Positions 35,766 to 48,800 of a DNA stretch of 64,000 bases are shown here, one piece after another. The position numbers and the translations under genes are program-made. Under the pieces are notes generated by a model. The model made no database searches. It was given only the letters and a program-made list of their open reading frames with translations, and was not told where the DNA came from. How positions within the stretch are numbered: position 1 is the first letter of the stretch; the number at the start of each line of letters is the position of its first letter. This DNA is from Billgrantia bachuensis (GTDB lineage Bacteria; Pseudomonadota; Gammaproteobacteria; Pseudomonadales; Halomonadaceae), in contig NZ_JAAQTO010000024.1 in NCBI RefSeq assembly GCF_011742165.1, forward strand, positions 1-64,000. The letters are read 5' to 3'.

Positions 35766-35852
35766 TGGTACCGGCGGTCGGACTCGAACCGACAAGGGCT
35801 TGCACCCGGCGGATTTTGAATCCGCTGCGTCTACCAATTCCGCCACGCCGGC
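35766..35852 (-). tRNA. tRNA-Leu (anticodon CAA), carrying attR
   Basis: An 87-nt class-II tRNA with encoded CCA end. Acceptor GCCGGCG pairs with CGCCGGT-type 3' arm; D-arm GGAATTGGTAGACGC; anticodon stem GCGGA/TCCGC with loop TTCAAAA; variable arm; T-arm GGTTCGAGTCC. Its last 57 bases (35766-35822) belong to the attachment repeat and were supplied by the element on integration, restoring a full gene. Confidence 0.95.
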
Positions 35853-35990
35853 AGCGCCGAGCATTATACGTGGCCGGCGCCGCAGGTCAATCGCTAGGCC
35901 TGACGTGCAGCGCGATTTTCGGTATCCTTGCCGGCTGTTTGCGGCTGCTCGGCAGCCGCCCGTTTCGATCTCATCGCGGACACGACCTGC

Positions 35991-38235
<2,245 letters not shown>

Positions 38236-38330
38236 CAGCCGGCCGATGGCGCCAGACCAGGCGCCACCGGCCGTCATCAGTTGCTTACTCATTCGCGACC
38301 CAACTTACCTTCTCAGGAGATACGCTTCTC

Positions 38331-38660
38331 ATGCTGGACTTCTTCATCTCCCCGGCCATGGCCCAGGACGCCGGTGCCGCAGGCGGCGGCATCGCCCAGA
38401 TCGTCATGCTGGTCGGCTTCGTGCTGATCTTCTACTTCCTGCTGTGGCGCCCCCAGTCCAAGCGTGCCAAGCAGCACCGCGAGCTGGTCGGCGGCCTGTC
38501 CAAAGGCGACGAGGTGGTGATCGGCGGCGGCCTGGTGGGCCGCATCACCAAGGTGGGCGACGAGTTCCTCACCCTGGAGATTGCCGACAACACCGAGGTC
38601 AATGTACAGAAGAGCGCCGTGGCCAACGTGCTGCCCAAGGGCACCATCAAGTCCATCTGA
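38331..38660 (+). CDS. yajC: preprotein translocase subunit YajC
   Basis: A 109-residue inner-membrane accessory of SecDF: N-terminal helix (about 22-42, IVMLVGFVLIFYFLLWRPQ) and a soluble domain (RAKQHRELVGGLSKGDEVVIGGGLVGRITKV). AGGAGA lies 10 nt before ATG. In the conserved order tgt-yajC-secD-secF. Confidence 0.95.
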   Translation: MLDFFISPAMAQDAGAAGGGIAQIVMLVGFVLIFYFLLWRPQSKRAKQHRELVGGLSKGDEVVIGGGLVGRITKVGDEFLTLEIADNTEVNVQKSAVANVLPKGTIKSI

Positions 38661-38812
38661 CGTCTATGCTCCTTGCCCTTGCCGATGGCTCCCCCCGAGC
38701 CGGGTGACGGCGAGGGCCGCATGGCGGCCGGGTGCCCTCCTCACTCACGGGTCGGGTGCTCGGCCGCGCTGCCGTCCAGTAGCCTTATTTACGCAACCTA
38801 GGCAGGGCTCCC

Positions 38813-40663
<1,851 letters not shown>

Positions 40664-40685
40664 GGCTCACCAACTTGAGGTGGTT

Positions 40686-41612
40686 ATGAAGACCCTCGTC
40701 AACCGTCAGTTCGACTTCATGGGCAAGCGCCGGATCGCCTTCGTGCTCTCCGGCCTGCTGATCCTGATGTCGATTGCCTCGCTACTGTTCCAGCAGCTCA
40801 ACCTGGGGCTGGATTTCACCGGCGGCACGCTGGTCGAGGTGCGCTACGCTGTAGCCCCCTCGCTGGATGCAGTGCGCCAGATTCTGGAAGGCGCTGGCTT
40901 CCGCGATGTTTCCGTGCAGACCTTCGGCGCCTCCAACGAAGTGCTCATTCGCCTGCAACAGGCCTTCGATCCCGACGTCGGCGAGCGGGTGGTCAGCCTG
41001 CTACGCGCCGAAGGCAGTACAGTCGAACTGGTGCGTGCCGAGTTCGTCGGCGCCCAGGTCGGTGAGCAGCTGCGCGACCAGAGTGGCCTGGGCCTGCTGG
41101 TGGCGCTGGGCGTGGTGATGCTCTATGTCGCCTTCCGCTTCCAGTACAAGTTCGCCATCGGCGCCCTGTTGGCTCTGATTCACGACGTGATCGTCGTGGT
41201 TGGCGTCTTCTCGCTGTTCCAGCTGGAGTTCGACCTCACCGTGCTGGCCGCGCTGCTGGCGGTAATCGGCTATTCACTCAACGACACCATCGTCGTCTAC
41301 GATCGCATTCGCGAAAGCATCCGTACCTCGCGAATCGACGATATGCCGGCGATCTTCAACGAAGCCATCAACCTCACCCTGTCGCGCACGCTGGCGACGT
41401 CCGGCACCACCTTGCTGGTATTGCTGGCGCTGCTGGTCCTGGGAGGCGAGATGCTGGAAGGCTTCTCCATCGCCCTTATCGTCGGCATCGGGGTGGGTAC
41501 CTTCTCCTCCGTCTACGTGGCGTCAGCACTGCTGCTCTCCGTGCACCTGGAGCGCAAGGATCTGATTCCGCCGAAGAAGGAAGTGGATGAGGAAGAGGAG
41601 CAATTGCCCTAG
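40686..41612 (+). CDS. secF: protein translocase subunit SecF
   Basis: A 308-residue inner-membrane partner of SecD with six helices: GLDFTGGTLVEVRY after helix 1 and LAVIGYSLNDTIVVYDRIRE in the fourth helix. The start is the ATG behind TTGAGGTGG, 22 bp after secD, not the GTG two codons earlier. An acidic Glu-rich tail ends the protein. Confidence 0.96.
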   Translation: MKTLVNRQFDFMGKRRIAFVLSGLLILMSIASLLFQQLNLGLDFTGGTLVEVRYAVAPSLDAVRQILEGAGFRDVSVQTFGASNEVLIRLQQAFDPDVGERVVSLLRAEGSTVELVRAEFVGAQVGEQLRDQSGLGLLVALGVVMLYVAFRFQYKFAIGALLALIHDVIVVVGVFSLFQLEFDLTVLAALLAVIGYSLNDTIVVYDRIRESIRTSRIDDMPAIFNEAINLTLSRTLATSGTTLLVLLALLVLGGEMLEGFSIALIVGIGVGTFSSVYVASALLLSVHLERKDLIPPKKEVDEEEEQLP

Positions 41613-41666
41613 GAAAGGCACCATGATCTTGCTGCGCTCGATATCTTGGGCGCAGCGGTGCTCTGA

Positions 41667-41711
41667 AACGCAAACCGCCCCCGCAGTGCTGCTGCGGGGG
41701 CGGTTTGCGTT
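41667..41711. terminator. strong bidirectional terminator after secF and suhB
   Basis: A perfect 20-bp stem (from AACGCAAACCGCCCCCGCAG) with a 5-nt loop between two converging genes. Very GC-rich centre with A/T-containing ends. Confidence 0.85.
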
Positions 41712-41725
41712 GAGGGTGTGCGAGT

Positions 41726-42520
41726 CTAGAAATGCGGTTTGAGCTGCTGCACCAGGGCCTTGTACAGGCGCGGACCGGCGGCCATCATTTGGCCTTCAGC
41801 CTCTATGCCGGGCTGACCGTCGGGCGTGCCCATCAGGGCACCGGCTTCCTTGAGCAACAAACTGCCGACCAGGCGATCCTGCTCCTCCAGTCCCAGCACA
41901 AAGGCGATATCGACACGACCCGCGGCAAGTTCGGCCATGTCCAGCAGACCGCTGCCGGTGGCCACTTGGGCCTCGACTTGAGGGCCAAGCTGTTGGGTCA
42001 GGGTCAGGTAGGCGGGCAGGTGGCGCGAACGCTGCCAGCTTTCGGGCAGGCTCATGGCCATCCGGGCCCCGAGAATGGCGTTGGTCTTGGGTACACGAAT
42101 ACGCTTGCCGTTATGCTGCGCACCGCGGCCACGGCTGGTCAAGTATTCGTCGTCGCTGAAGGGGCAGATCACCACCGCATGCTCCGGGCGTCCCTTAACC
42201 AGGCACACTACCGACAGGGCAAAGCCATTGCCGGCCACGCCCAGGCTGGAGTAGCCGTGAAAGGGCTCGATGCGCCATTCGGTGTCCCGGCCTTCACCTT
42301 CACCGGCGCGATGCGGCGTGAAGCGGCCGCTGACCCCGTGCTGGGGATAACCGCGGTTGAGCTGGCGCACGATCAACGTTTCGGCATTGCGTGCGGTGTC
42401 CTCGAGCAGGCGCTCGAGGTTGTGTTCCTCATGAGCGTTCTCGATGCGCTCACGAATGCGCAGGAACTGTTCGGCGGCGCTGCGCGTGGCGCGCAGGACG
42501 AATTGGACCATCGGATGCAT
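41726..42520 (-). CDS. suhB: SuhB-like inositol monophosphatase family protein, catalytic site degenerate
   Basis: A 264-residue SuhB homologue in the usual place upstream of trmJ. The start MHPMVQFVLRATRSAAEQFL, and ALSVVCLVKGRPEHAVVICP... YLTSRGRGAQHNGKRIRV, match SuhB well. The metal-binding motifs do not: GEES is GRFT (65-68) and DPLDGT is EPFHGY (85-90); LDMAELAAG (193-201) and the Asp of the third motif (QDRLVG) remain. Phosphatase activity is therefore unlikely. SuhB also acts with NusA in ribosomal RNA antitermination, a role that needs no catalysis, and this function is inferred here. Confidence 0.85.
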   Translation of the reverse strand: MHPMVQFVLRATRSAAEQFLRIRERIENAHEEHNLERLLEDTARNAETLIVRQLNRGYPQHGVSGRFTPHRAGEGEGRDTEWRIEPFHGYSSLGVAGNGFALSVVCLVKGRPEHAVVICPFSDDEYLTSRGRGAQHNGKRIRVPKTNAILGARMAMSLPESWQRSRHLPAYLTLTQQLGPQVEAQVATGSGLLDMAELAAGRVDIAFVLGLEEQDRLVGSLLLKEAGALMGTPDGQPGIEAEGQMMAAGPRLYKALVQQLKPHF

Positions 42521-42727
42521 GATCGGGCCTTGGAGCGTCGGTGATGTTAAAGAACAGGCTAGTTCGAACGCGTAGGTCGAGTCGGACGCGGCGTACGCGG
42601 TCGAACGCGTGGCGCGCATCCTAGCAGAATCGTTCCACATCCGCCATTGCCCTTGGCGAGCATGGTAGACTTGCCCCCTTCCCTGGGTTAACCGTGCTTA
42701 CCACGTCAACGGCAGAGGCAGTCCCGC

Positions 42728-43483
42728 ATGCTCGACCGTATTCGCATCGTGCTGATCGGCACCAGCCATCCCGGCAACATCGGCGCCGTTGCCCGCGCCA
42801 TGCACAACATGGGGCTCGCCGACCTGGCCCTGGTCGCACCGCGCTGCGAGCCGCTGACCAGCGAGAGCATCTCGCGAGCCTCGGGGGCCGATCATATCGT
42901 TCACGCCGCGCGCCGTGTCGAGACACTCGAAGAAGCCGTCGCCGACTGCACCCTGGCCGTGGGCGCCAGTGCCCGTTCACGCACCCTGCCGTGGCCGATG
43001 ATCACGCCGCGCGTGCTGGGCGAGCGTCTGCCGCAAGAGCTTAGCGCGCCCGAGGCGCGGGTGGCGCTGGTGTTCGGCCGCGAGGACAGCGGACTTTCCA
43101 ACGCCGAACTGCAGCGCTGCCATGCCCACGTGCACATCCCCACCAACCCGGACTTCAGCTCGCTCAACCTGGCCGCCGCGGTACAGGTGCTGGCTTACGA
43201 GTGTCGCCTGGCTTGGCTCGCAGCCGACGGCGGTGCGGGCGAGCAGGAAGAGGAGACGCACCAGCCGCTGGCAAGCCACGCGGAGCTCGAGAACTACTTC
43301 TCTCATCTCGAGCGCACCCTGATCGCCATCGGCTTCCATGACCCGGCCATGCCGCGCCAGTTGATGGCTCGGCTGCGGCGCTTCACCCTGCGTGCGCGCC
43401 CCGAGCGCATGGAGCTCAACATCCTGCGCGGCATTCTGTCCGCCACCGAGAAGTGCGCCCCGGGAAAGAGCGACGAAAGCTGA
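42728..43483 (+). CDS. trmJ: tRNA (cytidine/uridine-2'-O-)-methyltransferase TrmJ
   Basis: A 251-residue SPOUT methyltransferase for 2'-O-methylation at position 32 of tRNAs. Motifs: VLIGTSHPGNIGAVARAMHNMGL, LVFGREDSGLSNAEL and IPTNPDFSSLNLAAAVQVLAYE (knot). Divergent from suhB with a shared 207-bp upstream region. Confidence 0.95.
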   Translation: MLDRIRIVLIGTSHPGNIGAVARAMHNMGLADLALVAPRCEPLTSESISRASGADHIVHAARRVETLEEAVADCTLAVGASARSRTLPWPMITPRVLGERLPQELSAPEARVALVFGREDSGLSNAELQRCHAHVHIPTNPDFSSLNLAAAVQVLAYECRLAWLAADGGAGEQEEETHQPLASHAELENYFSHLERTLIAIGFHDPAMPRQLMARLRRFTLRARPERMELNILRGILSATEKCAPGKSDES

Positions 43484-43656
43484 ATGAGTGCCGCAACAAA
43501 GGCGTGTAAAGTCGACGAAACGAGCGCAGACACAGCACTTTCGGGCTTCGCGCGGCAGGTGTCTTGAACGCGACCCGCTGCGCCCCCATATGATGGGACT
43601 GTTACATACCGCTTTTTCGCTGCCCAGGCCGCCTCACCGCCACCAAGGACCGCTGC

Positions 43657-44523
43657 ATGTTTCAACGACTGCGCGAGGACATCAATAGCGTATTCGCCCG
43701 TGACCCGGCGGCGCGCAACTTCCTGGAAGTACTCACTAACTATCCAGGCCTGCACGCACTGCTGCTCCACCGCCTCGCCCATTGGCTGTGGCGGAAGCGG
43801 CTCAAGTGGCTGGCGCGCACCCTGTCGACCTTCTCGCGCTGGCTCACCGGCATCGAGATCCATCCCGGAGCGAAAATCGGCCGGCGCTTCTTCATCGACC
43901 ACGGCATGGGCGTGGTGATCGGCGAAACCGCCGAGGTGGGCGACGACGTCACCCTCTACCAGGGCGTGACACTGGGCGGCACCAGCTGGCACAAGGGCAA
44001 GCGTCACCCGACCCTGGGGGACGGCGTCATCGTCGGCGCCGGCGCCAAGATTCTCGGCCCCTTCATCGTCGGCGCCGGGGCCAAGGTCGGCTCCAATGCG
44101 GTGGTGACCAAGGAAGTGCCTGCCGGTGCCACGGTAGTCGGCATCCCCGGCAAGATCGTCAAGCGTACCGAGCCGGATATTGCCGAGGCGCTGGAGGTCG
44201 ACCCCGCGCGCCGCGAGGCGATGCGGCGCAAGTTCGGCTTCGATGCCTACGGCGTGAGCGAGGACATGCCCGACCCAGTGGCACGCTCGATCCAGGCCAT
44301 GCTCGATCACATGCATGCCGTGGACGAACGCGTCGAGCGCATGTGCGGCACCCTGCGCAAGCTCGACGCCAGCTATCGCGAGGGCAAGCTGCCGGCGCTG
44401 CGCGACGAGGACTTCGCCGATATCCTCTCCGATGTCGATTCCTGCTGCGGCCCCACCGTCGATTCCGGCGACGGACATGACGTAGATCAAGGCGGACAGG
44501 ACCCCTCGCGGGGGAATGGTTGA
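43657..44523 (+). CDS. cysE: serine O-acetyltransferase
   Basis: A 288-residue left-handed beta-helix acetyltransferase making O-acetylserine for cysteine synthesis. Hexapeptide repeats and catalytic residues: [56 protein letters not shown]. It is of the EpsC type with a short N-terminal part and a long C-terminal extension (about residues 180-288) ending in an Asp/Gly-rich tail. Next to the isc genes, which also consume cysteine. Confidence 0.94.
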   Translation: MFQRLREDINSVFARDPAARNFLEVLTNYPGLHALLLHRLAHWLWRKRLKWLARTLSTFSRWLTGIEIHPGAKIGRRFFIDHGMGVVIGETAEVGDDVTLYQGVTLGGTSWHKGKRHPTLGDGVIVGAGAKILGPFIVGAGAKVGSNAVVTKEVPAGATVVGIPGKIVKRTEPDIAEALEVDPARREAMRRKFGFDAYGVSEDMPDPVARSIQAMLDHMHAVDERVERMCGTLRKLDASYREGKLPALRDEDFADILSDVDSCCGPTVDSGDGHDVDQGGQDPSRGNG

Positions 44524-44565
44524 CCTTCGCACTCAGGCTTTACCATAATGGCGTATTGATTCACG

Positions 44566-44585
44566 GCTCGCCGCCAGCGGCGAGC
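44566..44585 (+). terminator. hairpin between cysE and iscR
   Basis: Eight-pair stem GCTCGCCG / CGGCGAGC with loop CCAG, without a T-run. May be a terminator of cysE or part of the iscR leader. Confidence 0.45.
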
Positions 44586-44652
44586 GCTCGCTGACCTTAC
44601 GGTCCAGTCCACGGGCCGAGGTACGCTTTCCGATGCGCCTGAAGAGCCCGCT

Positions 44653-45123
44653 ATGCGTTTGACTACCAAGGGACGCTACGCCGTCACCGCCATGCTCGAC
44701 CTGGCCCTGAACGCAGACAAGGGACCCATTTGCCTGGCCGACATCTCGCGCCGCCAGGAAATCTCCCTGCCCTATCTGGAGCAGCTCTTCGCCCGCCTGC
44801 GTCGCGCCGGACTGGTCAACAGCGTACGCGGCCCCGGGGGCGGCTACCTGCTGGCGATACCTGCGGCCGAGATATCGGTATCGCGGGTCATCGACGCCGT
44901 CGATGAATCGGTCGACGCCACGCGCTGCCAGGGCCTGTCGGATTGCCAGCAGGGCGATACCTGCCTGACCCACCACCTGTGGTGCGACCTCTCCGAGCAG
45001 ATCCGTGGCTTCCTCGACGGCATCACGCTCGGCCAATTGGTCGAGCACGGCGACGTGCGCCGCATTGCTGCCCGCCAGCGCAGTCGTCACGACGACAACA
45101 CCATCCTGACCTCCTCGCCCTGA
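44653..45123 (+). CDS. iscR: Fe-S cluster-responsive regulator IscR
   Basis: A 156-residue Rrf2-family regulator: winged helix ([20 protein letters not shown]... [31 protein letters not shown]) and the three cluster-ligand cysteines in [20 protein letters not shown]. It represses its own isc operon when it carries a [2Fe-2S] cluster. The 129-bp upstream gap probably holds its promoter and operators; I cannot place them with confidence. Confidence 0.95.
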   Translation: MRLTTKGRYAVTAMLDLALNADKGPICLADISRRQEISLPYLEQLFARLRRAGLVNSVRGPGGGYLLAIPAAEISVSRVIDAVDESVDATRCQGLSDCQQGDTCLTHHLWCDLSEQIRGFLDGITLGQLVEHGDVRRIAARQRSRHDDNTILTSSP

Positions 45124-45163
45124 TCGCCCGGCCGAGGAACAGACTGGAGATTTCCGCGAGACC

Positions 45164-46312
45164 ATGAGCGCCCTCGTCTATCTCGACTACGCCGCCACCA
45201 CTCCGGTCGACCCCCGTGTCGCCGAGGTGATGCAGCGCTATCTCACTCTCGACGGCACTTTCGCCAACCCCGCCTCGCGCAGCCACATGCTCGGCTGGCA
45301 GGCGGAACAGGCAGTGGAGAGCGCGCGTCGCCAAGTCGCCGACCTGATCGCGGCCGACCCGCGCGAGATCGTCTGGACCAGCGGCGCCACCGAGGCCGAC
45401 AACCTGGCACTGATCGGCTTCATGCGTGCCAATCGTGAGCGCGGCCGCCATTTGGTGACCTCGGTCATCGAGCACAAGGCGGTGGTGGATACCGCCACCG
45501 CACTGGAGAACGAGGGCTTCGACGTCACTTGGCTGACGCCGGGGCGAGACGGCCGTGTCACGCCCGAACAGCTGTCCGAGGCCATGCGCCCCGACACCAT
45601 TCTGGTGTCGCTGATGGCCGTGAACAACGAGCTGGGCAGCATCCATGACCTGGCAGCCCTCGCCGAGGTGGTCCATGCCGGGGGCGCCGCCTTCCATGTC
45701 GACGCCGCCCAGGGCGTGGGCCGCCTCGATCTCGACGTGAGCCGCCTTGGCATCGACCTGCTGTCACTCTCGGGCCACAAGGCCTATGGCCCCAAGGGCA
45801 TCGGCGCGCTCTATGTGCGGCGCAGCCCGGACCTGCGCATCGAGCCATTGATCCACGGCGGCGGCCACGAGCGCGGCATGCGCTCCGGCACCCTGGCCAC
45901 CCATCAGATCGCCGGCATGGGCGAAGCCTTCAGCCTGGCCGTCGCCGAGGGCGAGGCCGACCAGGCGCGCATCCTGGCACTACGGAACCGCCTACTCGAT
46001 GGGCTGTCCGACCTGGACGGCATTCATTGCAACACCGTGCTCGAAGTGGCGGTACCCAATATTCTCAACCTGGCCTTCGAGGGGGTCGACGGGGAGTCGC
46101 TGCTGATGGCGCTGCGCAGCATTGCCCTGTCGACCGGGTCGGCATGCAATTCTGCCAGCGTCGAGCCATCCTATGTACTGAAGGGTATCGGCGTGCCCCG
46201 ATCGCTGGCCCTGGCTTCGCTGCGTTTCAGCTTCGGTCGCTTCACCACTGAGGCCGATATCGACGCGGCTCTCGAGGCCCTTCGCCATGCCCTTCCGGGC
46301 CTGCGACGCTAG
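45164..46312 (+). CDS. iscS: cysteine desulfurase IscS, lacking the C-terminal IscU-binding tail
   Basis: A 382-residue PLP enzyme (E. coli IscS 404) that takes sulfur from cysteine. PLP lysine in SLSGHKAYGPKG and the active cysteine loop STGSACNSASVEPSYVL are intact; the N-terminus YLDYAATTPVDPRVAEVMQRY is typical. The chain ends at LRHALPGLRR and lacks the 20-odd residues (LSPLWEMYKQGVDLNS... in E. coli) used to hold IscU. The operon also has no iscU. Sulfur supply for tRNA thiolation, or another scaffold, is plausible. Confidence 0.93.
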   Translation: MSALVYLDYAATTPVDPRVAEVMQRYLTLDGTFANPASRSHMLGWQAEQAVESARRQVADLIAADPREIVWTSGATEADNLALIGFMRANRERGRHLVTSVIEHKAVVDTATALENEGFDVTWLTPGRDGRVTPEQLSEAMRPDTILVSLMAVNNELGSIHDLAALAEVVHAGGAAFHVDAAQGVGRLDLDVSRLGIDLLSLSGHKAYGPKGIGALYVRRSPDLRIEPLIHGGGHERGMRSGTLATHQIAGMGEAFSLAVAEGEADQARILALRNRLLDGLSDLDGIHCNTVLEVAVPNILNLAFEGVDGESLLMALRSIALSTGSACNSASVEPSYVLKGIGVPRSLALASLRFSFGRFTTEADIDAALEALRHALPGLRR

Positions 46313-46348
46313 TCGTCGCCCACCCATTTTCGCTGCAGGAGAATGAAC

Positions 46349-46675
46349 ATGGCGCACCTATCGATCACCACCAACGCCGCCGAACAGATCCAGCGGGTGC
46401 TCGAAGAGCGCGGACAGGGCCTGGGCTTGCGTGTCTCGGTCAAGCCCAGCGGCTGTTCCGGCTATAGCTACGTGCTCGATTTCGCCGACGAGGCCGCCAA
46501 TGACGACGCGGTATTCGAAGAGCACGGCGTCACCGTCTTCGTCGCTCCCGAGGCGCTGGAGATGCTCGACGGCAGCGAAGTCGACTATGTCTCGGAGGGG
46601 CTCAATCGCTTCTTCCGTTTCAACAACCCCAACGTCAAGGATCAGTGTGGGTGCGGCGAGAGCTTCACCGTCTGA
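46349..46675 (+). CDS. iscA: A-type Fe-S carrier protein (IscA/HesB family)
   Basis: A 108-residue carrier with the three cluster cysteines (KPSGCSGYSY and QCGCGESF). Third gene of the reduced isc operon. The ATG at 46349 has AGGAG 7 nt upstream; an ATG two codons earlier is too close to it. Naming as IscA rather than ErpA or SufA rests on context. Confidence 0.88.
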   Translation: MAHLSITTNAAEQIQRVLEERGQGLGLRVSVKPSGCSGYSYVLDFADEAANDDAVFEEHGVTVFVAPEALEMLDGSEVDYVSEGLNRFFRFNNPNVKDQCGCGESFTV

Positions 46676-46835
46676 AGAAACACTGCACAAGTGTCTGCGC
46701 GGGCAAATCGCTGCGTTGCGCGCTGCTGGTGCGCCAGCCCGGTCGACATCCTCACCTAGTACCGCATAGGCTCCGGTGTCTGCGCTGCGTGCGCCTTACG
46801 CTTCACTCAGCTCGCCGACTTGTGCAGCGTTTCTT
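46675..46835. repeat. inverted-repeat intergenic element (MITE- or REP-like)
   Basis: Terminal 18-bp inverted repeats with one mismatch (AAGAAACACTGCACAAGT at 46675-46692, ACTTGTGCAGCGTTTCTT at 46818-46835) bound about 160 bp of GC-rich sequence with repeated CTGCG words. It begins at the last base of the iscA stop codon. No ORF of note within. A non-coding repeat of this genome or a terminator-like structure; copies elsewhere would decide. Confidence 0.55.
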
Positions 46836-47041
46836 TCCGCAGGAGTGGCGATTGTTCAACGCCCGCTGGCAGCGGTATACTCTGCGCCCAAAGTTTTCTC
46901 GCGCTGACTCGCCACGTGCAGCACTCTCGGCACGCGGAGACGAACGCATCCAGAATCCGTAGCGCCGCGCCATGCCGCCCCATCCGGGTTGGTACGGCGC
47001 GGCGCTATCCCCATTCGAACCTCAGTGGAGACAGGCCCATC
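46836..47041. other. upstream region of ndk, no gene
   Basis: About 200 bp between the inverted-repeat element and ndk with no supported ORF. The tail (GTGGAGACAGGCCCATC) supplies a GGAGA ribosome site for ndk. Confidence 0.4.
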
Positions 47042-47467
47042 ATGGCAACCGAACGCACCCTTTCCATCATCAAGCCCGACGCCGTCGCCAAGAATGCCAT
47101 CGGCGAGATCATCTCCCGCTTTGAAAAGGCCGGCCTCAAGGTCGTCGCCGCCAAGATGCTGCATCTCTCCGAAGAGCAGGCCGGCGGTTTCTACGCCGAG
47201 CACAAGGAACGTCCCTTCTTCAAGGATCTGGTGGGCTTCATGACCTCCGGCCCGGTGGTCGTCCAGGTGCTGGAAGGCGATGACGCCATTGCCAAGAACC
47301 GCGACCTGATGGGTGCCACCAACCCCAAGGAAGCCGCTCCGGGTACCATTCGCGCCGACTTCGCCGAGACCATCGACGCCAACGCCGTGCACGGCTCCGA
47401 CTCGCCGGCTTCCGCCGAGCGTGAAGTGGCCTATTTCTTCAATGCCGACGAGATTCATTCACGCTGA
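47042..47467 (+). CDS. ndk: nucleoside diphosphate kinase
   Basis: A 141-residue enzyme balancing nucleoside triphosphates by phosphate transfer through a histidine in [15 protein letters not shown]. The N-terminus [15 protein letters not shown] is diagnostic. First gene of a conserved block ndk-rlmN-pilW-rodZ-ispG-hisS. Confidence 0.97.
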   Translation: MATERTLSIIKPDAVAKNAIGEIISRFEKAGLKVVAAKMLHLSEEQAGGFYAEHKERPFFKDLVGFMTSGPVVVQVLEGDDAIAKNRDLMGATNPKEAAPGTIRADFAETIDANAVHGSDSPASAEREVAYFFNADEIHSR

Positions 47468-47541
47468 GGCTTCGGCCGATCGTGCAATCCGCGGGGGCGC
47501 TCCAGCCCTCGCTCTCGTCCCGCCCCGACCTACGTGATGCC

Positions 47542-48666
47542 ATGACCGCTACCACCGCCCAACGTACCAACCTGCTCGGCATGACTCGCGAGGAGATGGA
47601 AGCCTTCTTCCTCTCCATCGGCGAGAAGAAGTTCCGGGCCGCCCAGGTGATGAAGTGGATCCATCACGAGGGCTGCGACGACTTCGAGTCCATGACCAAT
47701 CTCTCCAAGGCGCTGCGTCAGCGGCTCGCCGAGGTGGCCGAGATTCGCGGGCCCGGCGTAGTCTACGAAGGTACCTCCAGCGACGGCACCCGCAAATGGG
47801 TACTGGAAGTGGAGGATGGCAGCTACGTGGAAACGGTGCTGATCCCTGCCGACAACGGCAAGCGCCGCACCCTGTGCGTGTCGTCCCAGGTGGGTTGTTC
47901 GCTCGATTGCAGCTTCTGCTCTACCGGCAAGCAGGGCTTTCAGCGTAACCTCACCGCCGCCGAGATCATCGGCCAGGTGTGGGTCGCCCAGCGTAGCGTG
48001 GGCCCGCGCAAGGATACCGCCAATCGTCCGGTCACCAATGTCGTGATGATGGGCATGGGTGAACCGTTGATGAACTACGACAACGTCGTGCCGGCGATGA
48101 AGCTGATGCTCGACGATAACGGCTACGGACTCTCCAAGCGGCGTGTCACCCTGTCCACCTCCGGGGTGGTACCGATGCTCGACAAGCTCGGCGACGAGCT
48201 CGACGTGAGCCTGGCCATTTCGCTGCATGCCGCCACCGACGAGCTGCGCAGCGAGCTGGTGCCGCTCAACCGCAAGTACAACATCCGCACCCTGCTGGAC
48301 GCTTGTCACCGCTACCTGGCCAAATGCGACGACACGCGCATGGTCACCATCGAGTACACGGTGATCAAGGACGTCAACGATCAGCAGGAGCACGCTACGC
48401 AGCTGGCCGAGCTGTTGCACGAGTTACCGTGCAAGATCAACCTGATCCCGTTCAACCCGTTCCCCCATTCGGGTTACGAGAAGCCGTCGCGCAACCAGGT
48501 GATGCGCTTCCAACAGTGGCTCTATGAGCTGGGCTACACGGCGCCGATCCGCAGTACCCGCGGCGACGACATCGATGCCGCCTGCGGCCAACTGGTAGGA
48601 CGCGTCAAGGATCGTACACGCCGCCACGAGCGCTATATCCGCTCGATCCAGATCGACGCCGACTGA
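47542..48666 (+). CDS. rlmN: dual-specificity RNA methyltransferase RlmN
   Basis: A 374-residue radical SAM enzyme methylating A2503 of 23S rRNA and A37 of some tRNAs. Cluster cysteines are in [30 protein letters not shown], and the Cys near the C-terminus ([10 protein letters not shown]) that forms the covalent intermediate, are present. Start taken at 47542, matching the family; no strong ribosome site is visible. Confidence 0.95.
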   Translation: MTATTAQRTNLLGMTREEMEAFFLSIGEKKFRAAQVMKWIHHEGCDDFESMTNLSKALRQRLAEVAEIRGPGVVYEGTSSDGTRKWVLEVEDGSYVETVLIPADNGKRRTLCVSSQVGCSLDCSFCSTGKQGFQRNLTAAEIIGQVWVAQRSVGPRKDTANRPVTNVVMMGMGEPLMNYDNVVPAMKLMLDDNGYGLSKRRVTLSTSGVVPMLDKLGDELDVSLAISLHAATDELRSELVPLNRKYNIRTLLDACHRYLAKCDDTRMVTIEYTVIKDVNDQQEHATQLAELLHELPCKINLIPFNPFPHSGYEKPSRNQVMRFQQWLYELGYTAPIRSTRGDDIDAACGQLVGRVKDRTRRHERYIRSIQIDAD

Positions 48667-48800
48667 AGCGGGATGGCTGCCTTGACTTCAACACGTCACG
48701 GCGCTTTGATGGACAGGCTTTTTTTCATCCTGGCCAGCGCCATTCGGGCGCCAGGCATGCTAGACATCGACAGCCCGACAGGCCCGACCATGAGGATGCC

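Larger units (their letters stand above)
22171..35822. mobile_element. integrated element with T7-type RNA polymerase (satellite-like or reduced prophage)
   Basis: A 13.65-kb insertion in tRNA-Leu(CAA), bounded by 57-bp repeats. Content in order: tyrosine integrase (+), gp16-like ejection protein (-), CI-like repressor (+), T7-type RNA polymerase with group I intron (+), HNH endonuclease (-), small membrane protein (+), zinc-ribbon protein (+), serine recombinase (+), 37-bp tandem repeats, small membrane protein (+). No terminase, portal, capsid, tail or DNA replication gene is seen. Three T7/SP6-like promoters on the minus strand precede the ejection protein, the HNH gene and the repeat array. 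Satellite of a T7-like phage and decayed prophage are both possible. Confidence 0.85.
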
